DNA of 64,000 nucleotides from Lentibacillus cibarius (GTDB lineage Bacteria; Bacillota; Bacilli; Bacillales; Amphibacillaceae): contig NZ_VCIA01000001.1 in assembly GCF_005887555.1 (NCBI RefSeq), forward strand, positions 3,348,001-3,412,000, in the 5' to 3' direction. The notes under the pieces were generated by a model, which had not been told where the DNA came from, ran no database searches, and saw nothing but the letters and a program-made list of their open reading frames with translations. The stretch's first letter is position 1, and the number at the start of each line of letters is the position of its first letter. The translations under genes were made by a program, and so were the position numbers. Below are positions 1 to 13,830 of the stretch, piece after piece.

Positions 1-225
1 ATTCTTGGCGGTGCAATCGGAAATTTCATTGACCGACTGTTCCGAAATGAAGTTGTGGATTTTTTTGACTTCATTATTTTCGGGTATGATTATCCGATCT
101 TTAATATTGCAGACGCCTCCTTGGTTGTTGGTGTGATTCTGGTAATTATCTCAACTATTATAGATGAACGAAAGGAAAAGCGTAAACATGATACAACAGC
201 ACAGCGTAACGGAAACGGAGCATAA
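1..225 (+). CDS. lspA: Lipoprotein signal peptidase (signal peptidase II), C-terminal part
   Basis: The reading frame is open from the window edge to a TAA at 223-225, giving about 74 C-terminal residues. LspA is the membrane aspartyl protease that removes signal peptides from prolipoproteins. Both family signatures are visible: GNFIDR holds the first catalytic Asp and FNIADAS the second. A hydrophobic helix ([13 protein letters not shown]) and a charged Lys/Arg-rich tail follow. The gene lies directly before an RluD-type pseudouridine synthase and overlaps its start, the usual Bacillus arrangement. The 5' part is outside the window. Confidence 0.93.
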   Translation: MLGGAIGNFIDRLFRNEVVDFFDFIIFGYDYPIFNIADASLVVGVILVIISTIIDERKEKRKHDTTAQRNGNGA

Positions 226-1096
226 TACACGGATTGATAAACTGCTGACGGGACTTGTTGCTGATGTGTCTCGTTCACAGGTTCAGTCATGGATAACAGA
301 CGGATATGTTCGTGTTAATGAAACAAAGGTGAAAACCAATTATAAATGTCAGACCGGTGATGTTGTCGAATGGGCAGTGCCCGAGCCGGAGTCTATGACA
401 ATCGAACCGGAAAGTATTCCATTGGAAATTGTATACGAGGATGCCGATTTACTGGTCGTCAATAAACCAAGAGGGATGGTCGTTCATCCGTCGGCAGGCC
501 ATCAATCCGGGACATTGGTGAATGCATTGCTTTATCACTGTGACAGTTTATCGCACATCAATGGGGAGGAGCGCCCGGGCATCGTGCACCGTATTGATAA
601 AGATACGAGCGGACTGTTGCTTGCCGCCAAAAATGATGAGACACATGAGCGTCTTGCCGAACAATTATCTGCCAAAAATGTGGACCGCCAATACGAAGCA
701 ATTGTCGATGGGGTAATCGGCCATGAAACCGGTGTGATTGACGCGCCAATTGGTAGAGATCCGAGTAACCGGCAAAGGATGGGGGTCATTGATCATGGGA
801 AAGATGCTGTGACCCATTTCAAGGTGCTACAACGGTACAGTAATTTCACCCATATTTCATGTCAGCTGGAAACAGGCCGGACCCATCAAATACGCGTTCA
901 TATGAAGTATATTGGTTATCCGATTGTCGGTGATCCCAAGTATGGACAGCGGAAAACGATACGTATTGGTGGTCAGGCTTTGCATGCAAAATCATTGGCA
1001 TTCACCCATCCGAAAACAGGGGAGAAACTGGACTTTGTTGTAGAAGCTCCATCTTATTTTCACGAGCTTCTGACACAATTTGAGAAAATGTATTGA
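188..1096 (+). CDS. rluD: RluD-family 23S rRNA pseudouridine synthase
   Basis: 302 residues. An N-terminal S4-like RNA-binding domain (RIDKLL, then SRSQVQSWI) precedes the RluA/RluD catalytic domain. The catalytic-Asp motif is [11 protein letters not shown], and [10 protein letters not shown] is also conserved. By family it isomerises uridines in large-subunit rRNA; the exact target (1911/1915/1917 by analogy) is inferred. ATG 188 is preferred over the in-frame ATG 164 because GAAAGG lies about 10 nt upstream. The gene overlaps lspA by 38 nt. It corresponds to B. subtilis ylyB. The stop codon lies inside the -35 box of the pyr promoter. Confidence 0.93.
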   Translation: MIQQHSVTETEHNTRIDKLLTGLVADVSRSQVQSWITDGYVRVNETKVKTNYKCQTGDVVEWAVPEPESMTIEPESIPLEIVYEDADLLVVNKPRGMVVHPSAGHQSGTLVNALLYHCDSLSHINGEERPGIVHRIDKDTSGLLLAAKNDETHERLAEQLSAKNVDRQYEAIVDGVIGHETGVIDAPIGRDPSNRQRMGVIDHGKDAVTHFKVLQRYSNFTHISCQLETGRTHQIRVHMKYIGYPIVGDPKYGQRKTIRIGGQALHAKSLAFTHPKTGEKLDFVVEAPSYFHELLTQFEKMY

Positions 1097-1121
1097 CATC
1101 AGCTGACAATTCTGTGATAAT
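1093..1121 (+). promoter_or_regulatory. Sigma-A promoter of the pyr operon
   Basis: TTGACA (1093-1098) and GATAAT (1116-1121) are separated by exactly 17 nt. The -35 box contains the TGA stop of the upstream rluD-type gene. The first PyrR attenuator begins about 20 nt downstream, so this is the expected main start for the whole pyrimidine operon. Confidence 0.85.
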
Positions 1122-1140
1122 AAGTTTAGTTAATAGTGAA

Positions 1141-1810
<670 letters not shown>

Positions 1811-1818
1811 ATAAACAG

Positions 1819-1923
1819 ACCTTTAAGTAAATCCAGTGAGGTTTAGAAGGTCGCTTACAGGAAACGTGTATTGATTCTAGGGACACGTGTACCTCTTTGC
1901 GGCCTAACGCAAAGAGGTTTTTT
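1819..1923 (+). promoter_or_regulatory. PyrR-responsive attenuator 2 (between pyrR and pyrP)
   Basis: The PyrR-binding hairpin has GACCTT (1819-1824) paired with AAGGTC (1847-1852) and the loop ATCCAGTGAGGTT, very close to attenuator 1. The terminator stem has arms 1891-1901 and 1908-1918, followed by a six-T run. It should adjust transcription of pyrP and all genes after it in response to UMP. Confidence 0.92.
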
Positions 1924-1961
1924 AATGTCCTAATCTATATAGAAAGTGGGAGGAGATTGTT

Positions 1962-3350
1962 ATGAATAAACAGGAAATGGTCATGGATGTACAGGATGCA
2001 CCGAAACTGCAGAAATGGATTATGTTAAGCTTACAACATTTATTCGCTATGTTCGGATCAACTATCTTAGTCCCATTTCTGACAGGGCTGTCGCCAGCAG
2101 TAGCATTGGTATCCAGCGGTATTGGAACACTTGCCTATCTCGTCATTACAAAAGGAAAAATACCTGCATATTTGGGATCTAGTTTTGCTTTTATCGCACC
2201 GATCATTGGTGCAACTGCAGCAAGCGGTCCGGCCGGGGCTATGGTCGGCACCTTCCTGGCAGGTTTAGTATACGGCGGAGTTGCCTTATTAATCGGGAAG
2301 TTGGGACTGGATTGGCTTATGCGCATCCTGCCGCCGATTGTCGTTGGTCCTGTCATTATTGTTATCGGACTTGGCCTGGCCTCGACTGCAATCGATATGT
2401 CCATGTACGTACCGGGACTTGATGAAAATGTATATAGTGGTACACACTTTAGCGTTGCACTTTTCACACTAGCCGTCACAATTGTCGCTTCGATTTTCTT
2501 CCGAGGGTTTTTCGGCCTGATCCCGATTCTGATTGGTATCGTATCCGGATATATCTTTGCCCTTTTCCAAGGCATTGTGGACACAGCGGAAATAAGCCAG
2601 CAGTGGACAGCAATTACATCAGCCGGATCCATTTGGGGTGTCATTAACGCACTGTTTCAAACACCGGACTTCGTTATCCCATTTGCGGATTACTCCCCAT
2701 TGAACGTGTTAAACGGAGAAATTGTCCTGCTTATGGTACCGGTAGCACTTGTGACAATCGCAGAACATATTGGAGATCAAATGGTTCTGTCAAAGGTTGT
2801 CGGACGAAACTTCCTTAAAAAGCCTGGTCTGCACCGGTCCATCCTTGGAGATGGCGTCGCGACGATAATTGCTTCATTCCTAGGTGGACCTCCGAATACA
2901 ACGTACGGCGAGAATATTGGGGTCCTGTCCATTACAAGGGTATTCAGTGTGTTTGTTGTCGGTGGTGCGGCGGTATTAGCCATCTTATTCGGATTCACTG
3001 GCATGATCACAGCCACTATCAGTTCCATTCCTTCCGCGGTGATGGGTGGTGTGTCCATCCTCCTGTTTGGAATCATCGCATCAAACGGACTTCGGATGCT
3101 GATTGATAACCAAGTAGATTTGAGTGATAAGCGGAATCTAGTGATCGCGTCGGTTATTCTCGTGATTGGGGTCGGTGGAGCGTTCATCCAATTAACGGAG
3201 AACCTACAAATCGCCGGAATGGCACTTTCCGCCATTATTGGGGTAACACTAAACCTTGTATTGCCGGGTAAAGAAAGCGGTTATGGCAATGGCGCTATGT
3301 TCGACGACAGTGCGATTGATACAAACGGACATCAGGACGATGCAGCGTAA
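1962..3350 (+). CDS. pyrP: Uracil permease (NCS2 family)
   Basis: 462 residues with about 12-14 hydrophobic segments, typical of nucleobase:cation symporters of the UraA/PyrP type. Family features visible are QHLFAMFGSTILVP in the first membrane segment, the AEHIGD motif in the middle, and the GGPPNTTYGENIG signature. It imports uracil for the UPRTase salvage reaction. The position directly after pyrR and attenuator 2 fits PyrR control. A GGGAGGAG site precedes the ATG. The end of pyrP and the start of pyrB are only 30 nt apart. Confidence 0.96.
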   Translation: MNKQEMVMDVQDAPKLQKWIMLSLQHLFAMFGSTILVPFLTGLSPAVALVSSGIGTLAYLVITKGKIPAYLGSSFAFIAPIIGATAASGPAGAMVGTFLAGLVYGGVALLIGKLGLDWLMRILPPIVVGPVIIVIGLGLASTAIDMSMYVPGLDENVYSGTHFSVALFTLAVTIVASIFFRGFFGLIPILIGIVSGYIFALFQGIVDTAEISQQWTAITSAGSIWGVINALFQTPDFVIPFADYSPLNVLNGEIVLLMVPVALVTIAEHIGDQMVLSKVVGRNFLKKPGLHRSILGDGVATIIASFLGGPPNTTYGENIGVLSITRVFSVFVVGGAAVLAILFGFTGMITATISSIPSAVMGGVSILLFGIIASNGLRMLIDNQVDLSDKRNLVIASVILVIGVGGAFIQLTENLQIAGMALSAIIGVTLNLVLPGKESGYGNGAMFDDSAIDTNGHQDDAA

Positions 3351-3380
3351 ACTTACTTAAATTAAAAAGGAGGAAGACGG

Positions 3381-4265
3381 ATGCAGCATTTTTTGTCGGT
3401 ACGTGATCTTTCAGCAAATACGATTGAAAACATTCTGAAGCAAGCCGAAGTAATAGGTGATACACGTGAACAAAATAAAGGATACTTTGCAGCTAATCTA
3501 TTTTTTGAACCGAGCACACGAACGAAAATGAGCTTTGTTGTGGCGGAACGGAAATTAGGCATGGATACACTCGACTTTCATACGGAAACATCGAGTATGA
3601 CCAAGGGTGAATCGCTCTATGACACGGTGCGAACGTTTGAGGCTATCGGGGCGGATTTGCTGGTCATCCGGCACGCAAACGACAACTGGTGCAGTGAGCT
3701 GGGTGGGAATATCTCTGTGCCTATTATCAATGCCGGAGCTGGAAAAGGGGAGCATCCAACGCAATGCATGCTTGATTTGTACACAATTAAACAGGAATTT
3801 GGTGCCTTCCAGGGGTTGAATGTTGCGATAGCCGGTGATATCAAGCACAGCAGGGTGGCACGATCCCATGTCAGTGCGCTAAAGACCATGGGTGCCAATG
3901 TATATTTTGTTGATGTGCCCGGTTTTAGGGATGAAAGTCTGGATATTCCATATATAACGATGGACGAGGCGTGTGTCATGTGTGATGTGCTGATGCTACT
4001 GCGTATCCAGCATGAACGGCACGGGGATGTAGCATACAACACTTCTTCCTATCTGGAAAAATACGGCTTAACGATTGAGCGTGAACGAAAGATGCAGAAT
4101 CATGCCATCATTATGCACCCGGCACCGGTAAACCGCAATGTTGAAATCGATACAAGACTAGTAGAATGTAACCGTTCAAGAATTTTTAAGCAAATGGAGA
4201 ATGGTGTGGCTGTACGGATGGGGATTATGGATTACTTATTAGCAGAACGGAGTGTGATTGTATGA
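3381..4265 (+). CDS. pyrB: Aspartate carbamoyltransferase catalytic subunit
   Basis: 294 residues. It condenses carbamoyl phosphate with L-aspartate, the first committed step of UMP synthesis. The carbamoyl-phosphate motif [12 protein letters not shown], the HPTQ motif, [11 protein letters not shown] and HPAPVNR are all present, so it looks fully active. AAGGAGGAAG precedes the ATG. The stop overlaps the pyrC start (ATGA). Unlike B. subtilis, there is no attenuator between pyrP and pyrB. No regulatory-subunit gene is present, as expected in Bacillus. Confidence 0.97.
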   Translation: MQHFLSVRDLSANTIENILKQAEVIGDTREQNKGYFAANLFFEPSTRTKMSFVVAERKLGMDTLDFHTETSSMTKGESLYDTVRTFEAIGADLLVIRHANDNWCSELGGNISVPIINAGAGKGEHPTQCMLDLYTIKQEFGAFQGLNVAIAGDIKHSRVARSHVSALKTMGANVYFVDVPGFRDESLDIPYITMDEACVMCDVLMLLRIQHERHGDVAYNTSSYLEKYGLTIERERKMQNHAIIMHPAPVNRNVEIDTRLVECNRSRIFKQMENGVAVRMGIMDYLLAERSVIV

Positions 4266-5545
4266 AATATTTGTTCAAAAACGCAAAACGGCTGATGGAA
4301 GATGGTAGGACTGAGCGTTGTGAGCTTCTAGTTGAAAACGATGTGATCAGAACGATTGCATCGGTTGTCACAGAGGGAGCAGATCGTGTGATTGATTGCG
4401 ATAATCAGCTGATTCTTCCTGGGTTTGTCGATGTTCATGTTCATTTGCGAGAACCGGGCGGCGAACATAAAGAAACGATTGCAGCCGGAACAAAGGCAGC
4501 TGCCCGTGGAGGATTCACAACTATATGCGCCATGCCGAATACAAATCCAGTTCCGGATAAGGAAGAAACTGTTGACTGGCTGCTGGAAAAAATTAAGCAA
4601 AATGCGTCTGTACGGGTGCTTCCGTATGCCTCCATCACGAAAGGGCTAAAGGGTGAGGAACTGACAGACATTGGTAAACTTTCGCAAGCAGGTATCTTTG
4701 CCTTTACAGATGATGGAGTCGGGATTCAGACGGCAGACCAAATGTTGCAGGCCATGTCTGCAGCAGCTGCAAGTAAAATGCCTGTTGTCGCTCATTGTGA
4801 AGATAATTCGATTGTATATGGCGGTGTTGTCCATGATGGTAAGGTAAGCAATCGCTTGAATTTGCCAGGTATTCCGTCATTAAGCGAATCAGTGCAAATT
4901 GCTCGGGATGTGTTACTGGCTGAAGCTACTGGCTGTCATTACCATGTCTGTCATGTAAGTACAAAAGAGTCCGTTCGCGTGATTCGTGATGCTAAGAAGG
5001 CTGGAATTCATGTCACAGCTGAAGTTACTCCGCACCACTTGCTAATGAATGAACAGGCGATAACAGCAGATGACGCTAATTTCAAAATGAATCCGCCCTT
5101 ACGTGGTGTAGACGACCAGGAAGCGTTGCTGGAAGGGTTGCTTGACGGAACGATTGATTGTATCGCGACCGACCATGCCCCGCATACGCAGGACGATAAA
5201 GCAGGCGGGTTTCTTAACGCACCATTTGGCATCAGCGGTCTGGAAACTGCTTTCCCGCTTCTATATACTTATTTGGTCCGGACCGAAAAGGTAGATTTGA
5301 AACAGCTTATCGATTGGCTGACCATCAGACCCGCTAGGATATTCGATTTACCCTATGGTGTGTTGGAAGAAGGGGCAGCGGCTGATTTTACAGTCGTCAA
5401 CCTTGAAAAAGAAAGCAAGATTAATAGAAATACCTTCCTCTCAAAAGGAAAAAACACCCCGTTTCACGACTGGAAGGTAAAAGGGATACCGGTGATGACG
5501 GTGGCCGAGGGAAAAATCGTTTACAAGGAGGATACATATGACTAA
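4262..5545 (+). CDS. pyrC: Dihydroorotase (class I)
   Basis: 427 residues. It cyclises N-carbamoyl-aspartate to dihydroorotate using a binuclear zinc centre. Visible ligands and motifs are [10 protein letters not shown] near residues 59-68, [14 protein letters not shown], the HCED region, the HVCHVST segment, and IATDHAPHT carrying the catalytic Asp. It overlaps pyrB by 4 nt and carA by 8 nt, which suggests translational coupling. Confidence 0.96.
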   Translation: MKYLFKNAKRLMEDGRTERCELLVENDVIRTIASVVTEGADRVIDCDNQLILPGFVDVHVHLREPGGEHKETIAAGTKAAARGGFTTICAMPNTNPVPDKEETVDWLLEKIKQNASVRVLPYASITKGLKGEELTDIGKLSQAGIFAFTDDGVGIQTADQMLQAMSAAAASKMPVVAHCEDNSIVYGGVVHDGKVSNRLNLPGIPSLSESVQIARDVLLAEATGCHYHVCHVSTKESVRVIRDAKKAGIHVTAEVTPHHLLMNEQAITADDANFKMNPPLRGVDDQEALLEGLLDGTIDCIATDHAPHTQDDKAGGFLNAPFGISGLETAFPLLYTYLVRTEKVDLKQLIDWLTIRPARIFDLPYGVLEEGAAADFTVVNLEKESKINRNTFLSKGKNTPFHDWKVKGIPVMTVAEGKIVYKEDTYD

Positions 5546-6638
5546 ACGTCAGCTCGTATTGGAAGATGGAACAGTATTTACAGGGGAAGGCTTTGGTGCG
5601 GAACATGACACAAGCGGAGAAATCGTGTTCTACACAGGGATGACCGGCTATCAGGAAGTGTTGTCAGACCCCTCCTATTGTGGACAGGTAGTCGTGCAGA
5701 CTTATCCGCTAGCAGGCAATTATGGAATTAACAAGGATGACTTTGAACATGTGACACCATTTATTAACGGATATATTGTTAAAGAGTGGTGTCAGTCTCC
5801 GTCAAACTTCCGCAGTGAGGAGACGTTAGATGATTATTTGCGAGCGAATAATATACCGGGAATATCAGGTATTGATACGAGAAAGCTGACGAAACGAATC
5901 CGTCAGCATGGAACGATGAAGGCAGTGATAACTGATGCTTTAGAGCGGCCGGAAAAAGCATTCGAGAAATTGGGAGATGGCCCATTACAAAGAGATATGG
6001 TACAGCAGACATCAACCTTGAATCCATATGTTGTTCCTGGAAGTGGTATGCGAATCGTTCTTATGGATTTTGGAATGAAGCAAGGGGTTCTACGTGAGCT
6101 GACAAACCGCAATTGCCATGTGACCGTGGTTCCATACAACTATAGTGCAGAAAGCATTTTGCGTCTGAAACCGGATGGAATCATGCTCTCGAATGGCCCC
6201 GGCGACCCGAAAGATATCTTCGGTTCATTGGAAACAGTTCGGTCTTTACTTGGTCAACACCCGCTGTTCGGTATCGGTCTTGGCCACCAATTGCTGGCAC
6301 TAGCTTGTGGGGCCGATACAGAGAAATTGCCATTTGGTCATCGGGGACCAAGTCACCCTGTTAAAGATCTCGAGAAAAATAAAACGTTTATGACATCCCA
6401 AAACCATGGATATACCGTTTCCCATGATTCATTGGGCAGGGCGGATCTGGAACTGACACAAGTTTCCGTGCATGACCAGTCAGTGGAAGGACTTACTCAT
6501 CTTGTTCATCCTGCCTTCTCTGTTCAATATCAGCCGGAAAGTTCTCCGGGATCAGAAGATACGAAACACTTGTTTGACGAGTTTTTGCAGTTAATCGCTG
6601 ACTGGAATAGCAAATACAAGGAGGATATTCATGCCTAA
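5538..6638 (+). CDS. carA: Carbamoyl-phosphate synthetase small subunit with a degenerate glutaminase active site
   Basis: 366 residues, normal length, equivalent to B. subtilis pyrAA. The N-terminal domain ([15 protein letters not shown]) and the class I amidotransferase fold are well conserved. However, the nucleophile motif normally read as GICLGHQ is GIGLGHQ, so Cys is Gly247 (codon 6276-6278). The motif QYHPE is QYQPE, so the catalytic His is Gln332 (codon 6531-6533). Only the Glu (334) of the triad remains. NHPV is also SHPV. Known biochemistry predicts loss of glutamine hydrolysis, leaving a structural subunit for an ammonia-dependent enzyme. No frameshift or stop is present, so this is not an ordinary decaying gene. 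Confidence 0.93.
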   Translation: MTKRQLVLEDGTVFTGEGFGAEHDTSGEIVFYTGMTGYQEVLSDPSYCGQVVVQTYPLAGNYGINKDDFEHVTPFINGYIVKEWCQSPSNFRSEETLDDYLRANNIPGISGIDTRKLTKRIRQHGTMKAVITDALERPEKAFEKLGDGPLQRDMVQQTSTLNPYVVPGSGMRIVLMDFGMKQGVLRELTNRNCHVTVVPYNYSAESILRLKPDGIMLSNGPGDPKDIFGSLETVRSLLGQHPLFGIGLGHQLLALACGADTEKLPFGHRGPSHPVKDLEKNKTFMTSQNHGYTVSHDSLGRADLELTQVSVHDQSVEGLTHLVHPAFSVQYQPESSPGSEDTKHLFDEFLQLIADWNSKYKEDIHA

Positions 6639-9600
6639 AAATACACATATACAAACAATTCTCGTTATTGGATCAGGGCCGATTGTAATTGGTCAGGCCG
6701 CCGAATTTGATTATTCGGGTTCACAGGCATGTCAGGCACTGAGAGAAGAAGGGTATACCGTCATTTTGGCCAATTCTAACCCCGCTACGATCATGACCGA
6801 CCACACAATGGCTGATAAGGTTTATATGGAGCCATTAACTGTCGACTTTTTAACAAAAATTATCCGGAAAGAACAGCCGGATGCAATTTTGCCTACGCTG
6901 GGCGGACAAACCGGTTTAAATATGGCGATGGAATTGGAAAAAAGCGGCATCTTGGACACGTATCAGGTTGACCTACTGGGTACTCCGCTAAATGCTATTC
7001 AAAAAGCTGAGGATAGAGAACAATTCCGTACTTTGATGAATCATCTTAATGAACCTGTTCCTGAGAGTACGATTGTTAATTCTGTGGAGGCTGCCATTGA
7101 CTTCGCAGCCGAAATAGGTTATCCGGTAATTGTTCGTCCTGCCTATACGTTGGGTGGTACCGGCGGTGGAATGTGCTATGAACAGCACGACCTGGAAGAA
7201 GTTGTCCGTAATGGCTTGTCGATATCACCGGTGAGTCAATGTTTGATTGAAAAAAATATAGCCGGGTTCAAGGAAATAGAATATGAAGTGGTGCGGGACA
7301 AACATGACCAGGCAGTTGTTGTGTGCAATATGGAAAATGTTGATCCTGTTGGGATTCATACCGGAGATTCGATTGTAACTGCTCCATCACAGACACTAAG
7401 TGACCGCGATCATCAATTATTGCGGAACGCATCCCTGAAAATCATTCGTGCACTAGAAATTGAAGGAGGATGCAATGTCCAGCTTGCAATGGATCCTAAC
7501 AGTTTCGACTATTACATTATTGAAGTGAATCCACGTCTAAGCAGGTCATCTGCACTTGCATCCAAAGCAACGGGTTACCCAATTGCAAAAGTGGCGGCTA
7601 AAATAGCTATCGGACTGACATTGGACGAAATCGTGAATCCAATTACAGGATCAACCTATGCTTGCTCAGAGCCGGCACTGGATTATGTTGTGACAAAAAT
7701 CCCACGTTTTCCATTCGATAAATTTGTAACCGGAAACCGCTATCTAGGGACACAAATGAAGGCAACCGGTGAAGTAATGTCAATTGGACGGAACTTTGAA
7801 GAATCGTTATTAAAAGGAATCCGTTCACTGGAGATAGGAACGGAAGAATTATGGCTCCCAAGTCTTGCTAAACTATCATTAGATGAGTTAAAAACACGTC
7901 TGCAAAAGGCCGATGATGAGCGTCTATTTGTTCTCGCAGAAGTCATCCGGCGAGGGGAAACGATTAATGAATTATATCGGCTGACACAGATTGATCAGTT
8001 TTTCCTTGTGAAATTAAACAAACTGATTGAGTTGGAAACAAGTGTAGCAAACCATAAGTTCACTGCCGATTTATTAAAAAAGGCTAAATCAGTCGGCTTC
8101 TCGGATGCCCATATTGCACGGCTGTGGGACGTGACAGTGGATGACGTATACACCTTTCGCTTGAAGCAGTTCATCACCCCTGTTTTCAAAATGGTGGATA
8201 CGTGTGCAGCGGAATTTGAATCAGAAACCCCTTATTTCTACAGCACGTATGAGGATGAAAATGAATCAATGCCATCCGATCGTAAAAAAATTCTTGTTAT
8301 CGGATCCGGTCCTATTCGGATTGGCCAAGGAATTGAATTCGATTATGCCACTGTCCATTCGGTCATGGCCATCCAGGAAATGGGTTATGAGGCAATCATT
8401 ATGAATAATAACCCAGAAACGATTTCAACCGATTTCAGCATATCCGATAAACTCTATTTTGAACCACTGACATTAGAGGATGTCATGCATGTCATCGAAC
8501 TTGAGCAGCCTGAAGGTGTGATTGTCCAATTCGGAGGTCAAACGGCTATCAATCTTGCTGATGGGCTTAAGCGTCGCAATGTCAAGATTTTAGGCACCAA
8601 TTTGGAAGCAATTGATCAAGCGGAGGACCGTGATAAATTCGAACTGCTCTTAAACGAACTCGACTTATTGCGTCCGTCAGGGAAGGCTGTTCCACAGTTG
8701 AATGAAGCCTTTGAAGCGGCAGAATCAATCGGATACCCAGTACTTGTCAGGCCTTCGTATGTTATTGGCGGTAGCAGAATGGAGATTGTGCATAATGAAG
8801 AGGAACTTCATGCTTATCTGGCCAAATCAGCTGGTGCCGATAGTGAACATCCAATTCTCATTGATAGGTATATAACAGGCATCGAAGTGGAAGTTGATGC
8901 AATCAGTGATGGGGAGACGGTCATTGTTCCAGGCATGATGGAACATATTGAACGCTCAGGTGTCCACTCAGGTGATTCCATTGCCGTGTACCCGCCACAG
9001 CGGATTAGCGATGCTGTCAAACAAAAATGTATGGACGCAGCAACCAAGATAACACGTCAACTAAATGTCGTTGGTCTAATCAATCTGCAATTCATTATCC
9101 ATCAGGACGATGTTTACGTTTTAGAAGTAAATCCAAGGGCAAGCAGAACAATACCATTCTTAAGCAAAATCACTGGTGTCACCATGGCCGCAATTGCAAC
9201 AAAATGCATTTTGGGAGAATCCTTACAGCAAATGGGCTTCACCACAGGTATGCTGCCTGAAGCGGAAACAGTTTCAGTCAAAGTTCCTGTATTCTCGTTT
9301 GAAAAATTACGTAGTGTGGATACGACACTCGGACCCGAGATGAAATCGACAGGTGAAGCAATCGGGCATGATGCAACGCTGGAAAAGGCGCTATATAAAG
9401 GGTTGCAAGCAGCAGGTATGCCTGTACCAAAAGATGGCGCAGTTCTGTTAACTGTCGCCGACAAAGATAAGCAGGAAGCATTAGAAGCTGCGAAACGTTT
9501 TTATCAGCTCGGATTTCAGCTGTATGCTACTGAAGGCACGGCTGCTTATATGAAAAAAGCAGGGCTTCCGGTTATTGAAGTTGCAAAAATTGGCTCCGCT

Positions 9601-9827
9601 GAGCGAAATGTTATCTCTATCATTGAAAATGCGGAGGTACAACTCGTCGTCAACACACTAACATCAGGTACGAAGCCACGTTCTGATGGATTTATGATTC
9701 GTCGGGAAACAGTAGAGCATGGGATCGCTTGCTTGACAAACCTTGATACGGCCAATGCGATATTGAATGTAATTGATTCAACGACCTTTCGTGCTGCACC
9801 GATGACAAACAAGCAGGTGGTTTTAAC

Positions 9828-9831
<4 letters not shown>
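6631..9831 (+). CDS. carB: Carbamoyl-phosphate synthetase large subunit
   Basis: 1066 residues, full length, equivalent to pyrAB. Two homologous ATP-grasp halves are visible: [18 protein letters not shown] near residue 14 with [12 protein letters not shown], and [18 protein letters not shown] near residue 556 with RPSYVIGG. An allosteric MGS-like domain ends the protein (LYATEGTA, about residues 970-977). It makes carbamoyl phosphate from bicarbonate, two ATP and ammonia. Both NPR metal/ATP motifs are intact. In the second half the usual GGRAM reads GGSRM, a small deviation. It overlaps carA by 8 nt and pyrK by 4 nt. Given the altered CarA, this subunit probably uses free ammonia. Confidence 0.96.
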
Positions 9832-12184
<2,353 letters not shown>

Positions 12185-12201
<17 letters not shown>

Positions 12202-12802
12202 TAGCGTTGCGAGGGAGTTATTAAATATACAAGCAATTCAGGTTAGGACAGACGACTATTTCACATGGACATCAGGGATTCAAGCGCCGATTTATTGTGA
12301 TAATCGCTTAACGATGTCCTATCCGAATGTACGTAAACAAATTACATCAGCATTTGCTCGAATGACCGAGCATCTAAAACGGCAGCCTGACGTTATTGCA
12401 GGGTGTGCCACGGCCGGTATTCCACATGCAGCCTGGCTTGCAGAAAGACTTGACTTGCCAATGGCTTACGTTCGTTCTAAGCCAAAAGCACATGGGCTGG
12501 GAAACCAAATAGAGGGGCAAGTGAACAAGGGGCAGAAGGTGCTTGTAGTGGAGGATTTAATCTCCACAGGTGGCTCATCAATTGAGGCAGCAAAGACGCT
12601 TCGAGATGCAGGAGCTGATGTTCTCGGAGTAGCTGCTATCTTTACCTATGGATTACAAAAAGCAGAACAGCAATTTTCTGCGGCGGGTTTCGACTGGTGG
12701 ACCATCACGGACTTTGACGCGATACTCCGTCTACTAACGGATGACGGAGCGATTAATACTAATCAGCGGAACCAACTAAAAGCTTGGCGTGATCACCTTT
12801 AA
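12185..12802 (+). CDS. pyrE: Orotate phosphoribosyltransferase
   Basis: 205 residues. It joins orotate to PRPP to form OMP. The PRPP motif VLVVEDLISTGGSS, the substrate loop KPKAHGLGNQIEG and the N-terminal FTWTSGIQAPIYCDNR are conserved. The start is ATG 12185 or the adjacent ATG 12188, inside the end of pyrF. It is the last gene of the operon. A short dyad (ATCACC/GGTGAT, 12792-12812) spans its stop codon but has only a weak T run. Confidence 0.96.
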
Positions 12803-12864
12803 TAGTGGTGATTTAAGTAAATAGTTCAGTGATAAAGAGCGGTGCAATACAAAAAAGAATACGA

Positions 12865-12892
12865 TATAATTAGGATAAGTCAAATACTTATC
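12865..12892 (+). promoter_or_regulatory. Promoter -10 box and operator-like dyad before the LysR gene
   Basis: A TATAAT box (12865-12870) is followed at once by a perfect dyad, GATAAGT (12874-12880) and ACTTATC (12886-12892), with 5 nt between the arms. It would lie at the transcription start of the LysR gene and could be an autoregulatory operator. No good -35 box is visible. Confidence 0.5.
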
Positions 12893-12908
12893 AAATGAGG
12901 GAATCGTT

Positions 12909-13769
12909 ATGAAGATAGAGGATTATGAATTACTTCTGAAGTTGCACGAAGTAGGCACCGTTCGCGGTACAGCGAAAATTGTTCTGATTTCACAGCCGGC
13001 TGTCACACAGCGGCTGAAGTATATGGAGGATTATTTTAATAAGCAATTATTTATCAGGACATCAAAGAGTCTTGTCCCCACCCCTGCCGGTGAATTGATC
13101 CTTACACATGCCCGAAAAGTTGTTGATCAGGAGGAAGCAATCAAAAGCGCACTGGCCCAGTCAAGCGGTGAAGTACAGGGGACATTGTCCATTGCTTGTT
13201 CATCCCTTATTAGTCAGCGGTTTCTTCCGTCCATTCTTGGTGAATACACACAAACATTTCCAAAAGTTGAAATTGATTTAGTTACAGGAATTAGTGAAGA
13301 TATTAAACGTGAATTTAAAAACTATCATATCTGTATTATACGCGGAGAGAAGCTGAAAGAAGCGGTTAGCAAGCTATTGTTTGAAGATCCTTTGTATATA
13401 TTTGACACGGAGCCATTTCCGGATAACCAAATGAAAGAACGTCCGCTGATTTCGTTTAAAAGTGATGACAGCATGCATGACCAAGTAGATAACTGGCTTT
13501 ATCACCATCAGGATAACATCAAAACCATAAAAAAAATCAGTGTCGACCAAATTGAAACATGTAAACAATTTATGCAGGAAGGCCTCGGAATGGCTGTGTT
13601 ACCTGAAAGTGTATCCGGGCCACTGATGGATAAGTATCCGCATGTACCGCTCCAGCTAGATGGGCAGCCGGTTACTCGAAAGACATGGATTTGCTATCAG
13701 GAAGGTGTTCGGAGTCTACCGCAAGTCGACCGGTTTATAGTTGGAATTGAACAAACAGCATTCCTGTAA
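12909..13769 (+). CDS. LysR-family transcriptional regulator
   Basis: 286 residues. The N-terminal winged helix-turn-helix of LysR proteins is clear (ISQPAVTQRLKYMEDYF, with LFIRTSKSLVPTPAGE after it). The C-terminal half has the periplasmic-binding-protein-like effector fold, seen in GTLSIACSSLISQRFLP and MQEGLGMAVLPESV. The effector and targets are not recognisable. It sits between pyrE and an Ohr-type peroxidase gene, in a place that varies between Bacillaceae. A perfect dyad near its promoter suggests autoregulation. Confidence 0.88.
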   Translation: MKIEDYELLLKLHEVGTVRGTAKIVLISQPAVTQRLKYMEDYFNKQLFIRTSKSLVPTPAGELILTHARKVVDQEEAIKSALAQSSGEVQGTLSIACSSLISQRFLPSILGEYTQTFPKVEIDLVTGISEDIKREFKNYHICIIRGEKLKEAVSKLLFEDPLYIFDTEPFPDNQMKERPLISFKSDDSMHDQVDNWLYHHQDNIKTIKKISVDQIETCKQFMQEGLGMAVLPESVSGPLMDKYPHVPLQLDGQPVTRKTWICYQEGVRSLPQVDRFIVGIEQTAFL

Positions 13770-13830
13770 GTTTAAATGGGTGAAAAAACAGGAATATGAC
13801 CTGTACACTGATTAGATAGGAGTGCTAATC

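Noticed and set aside
2135..3235. Long open frames on the minus strand inside pyrP.
   Set aside because: They mirror the codon pattern of a well-supported membrane protein gene and show no family motif or ribosome-binding site.
5538..6638. The CarA changes as sequencing errors.
   Set aside because: Two separate codons plus a third nearby (NHPV to SHPV) would each need to be wrong without disturbing the frame, which is unlikely; a read check is still listed.
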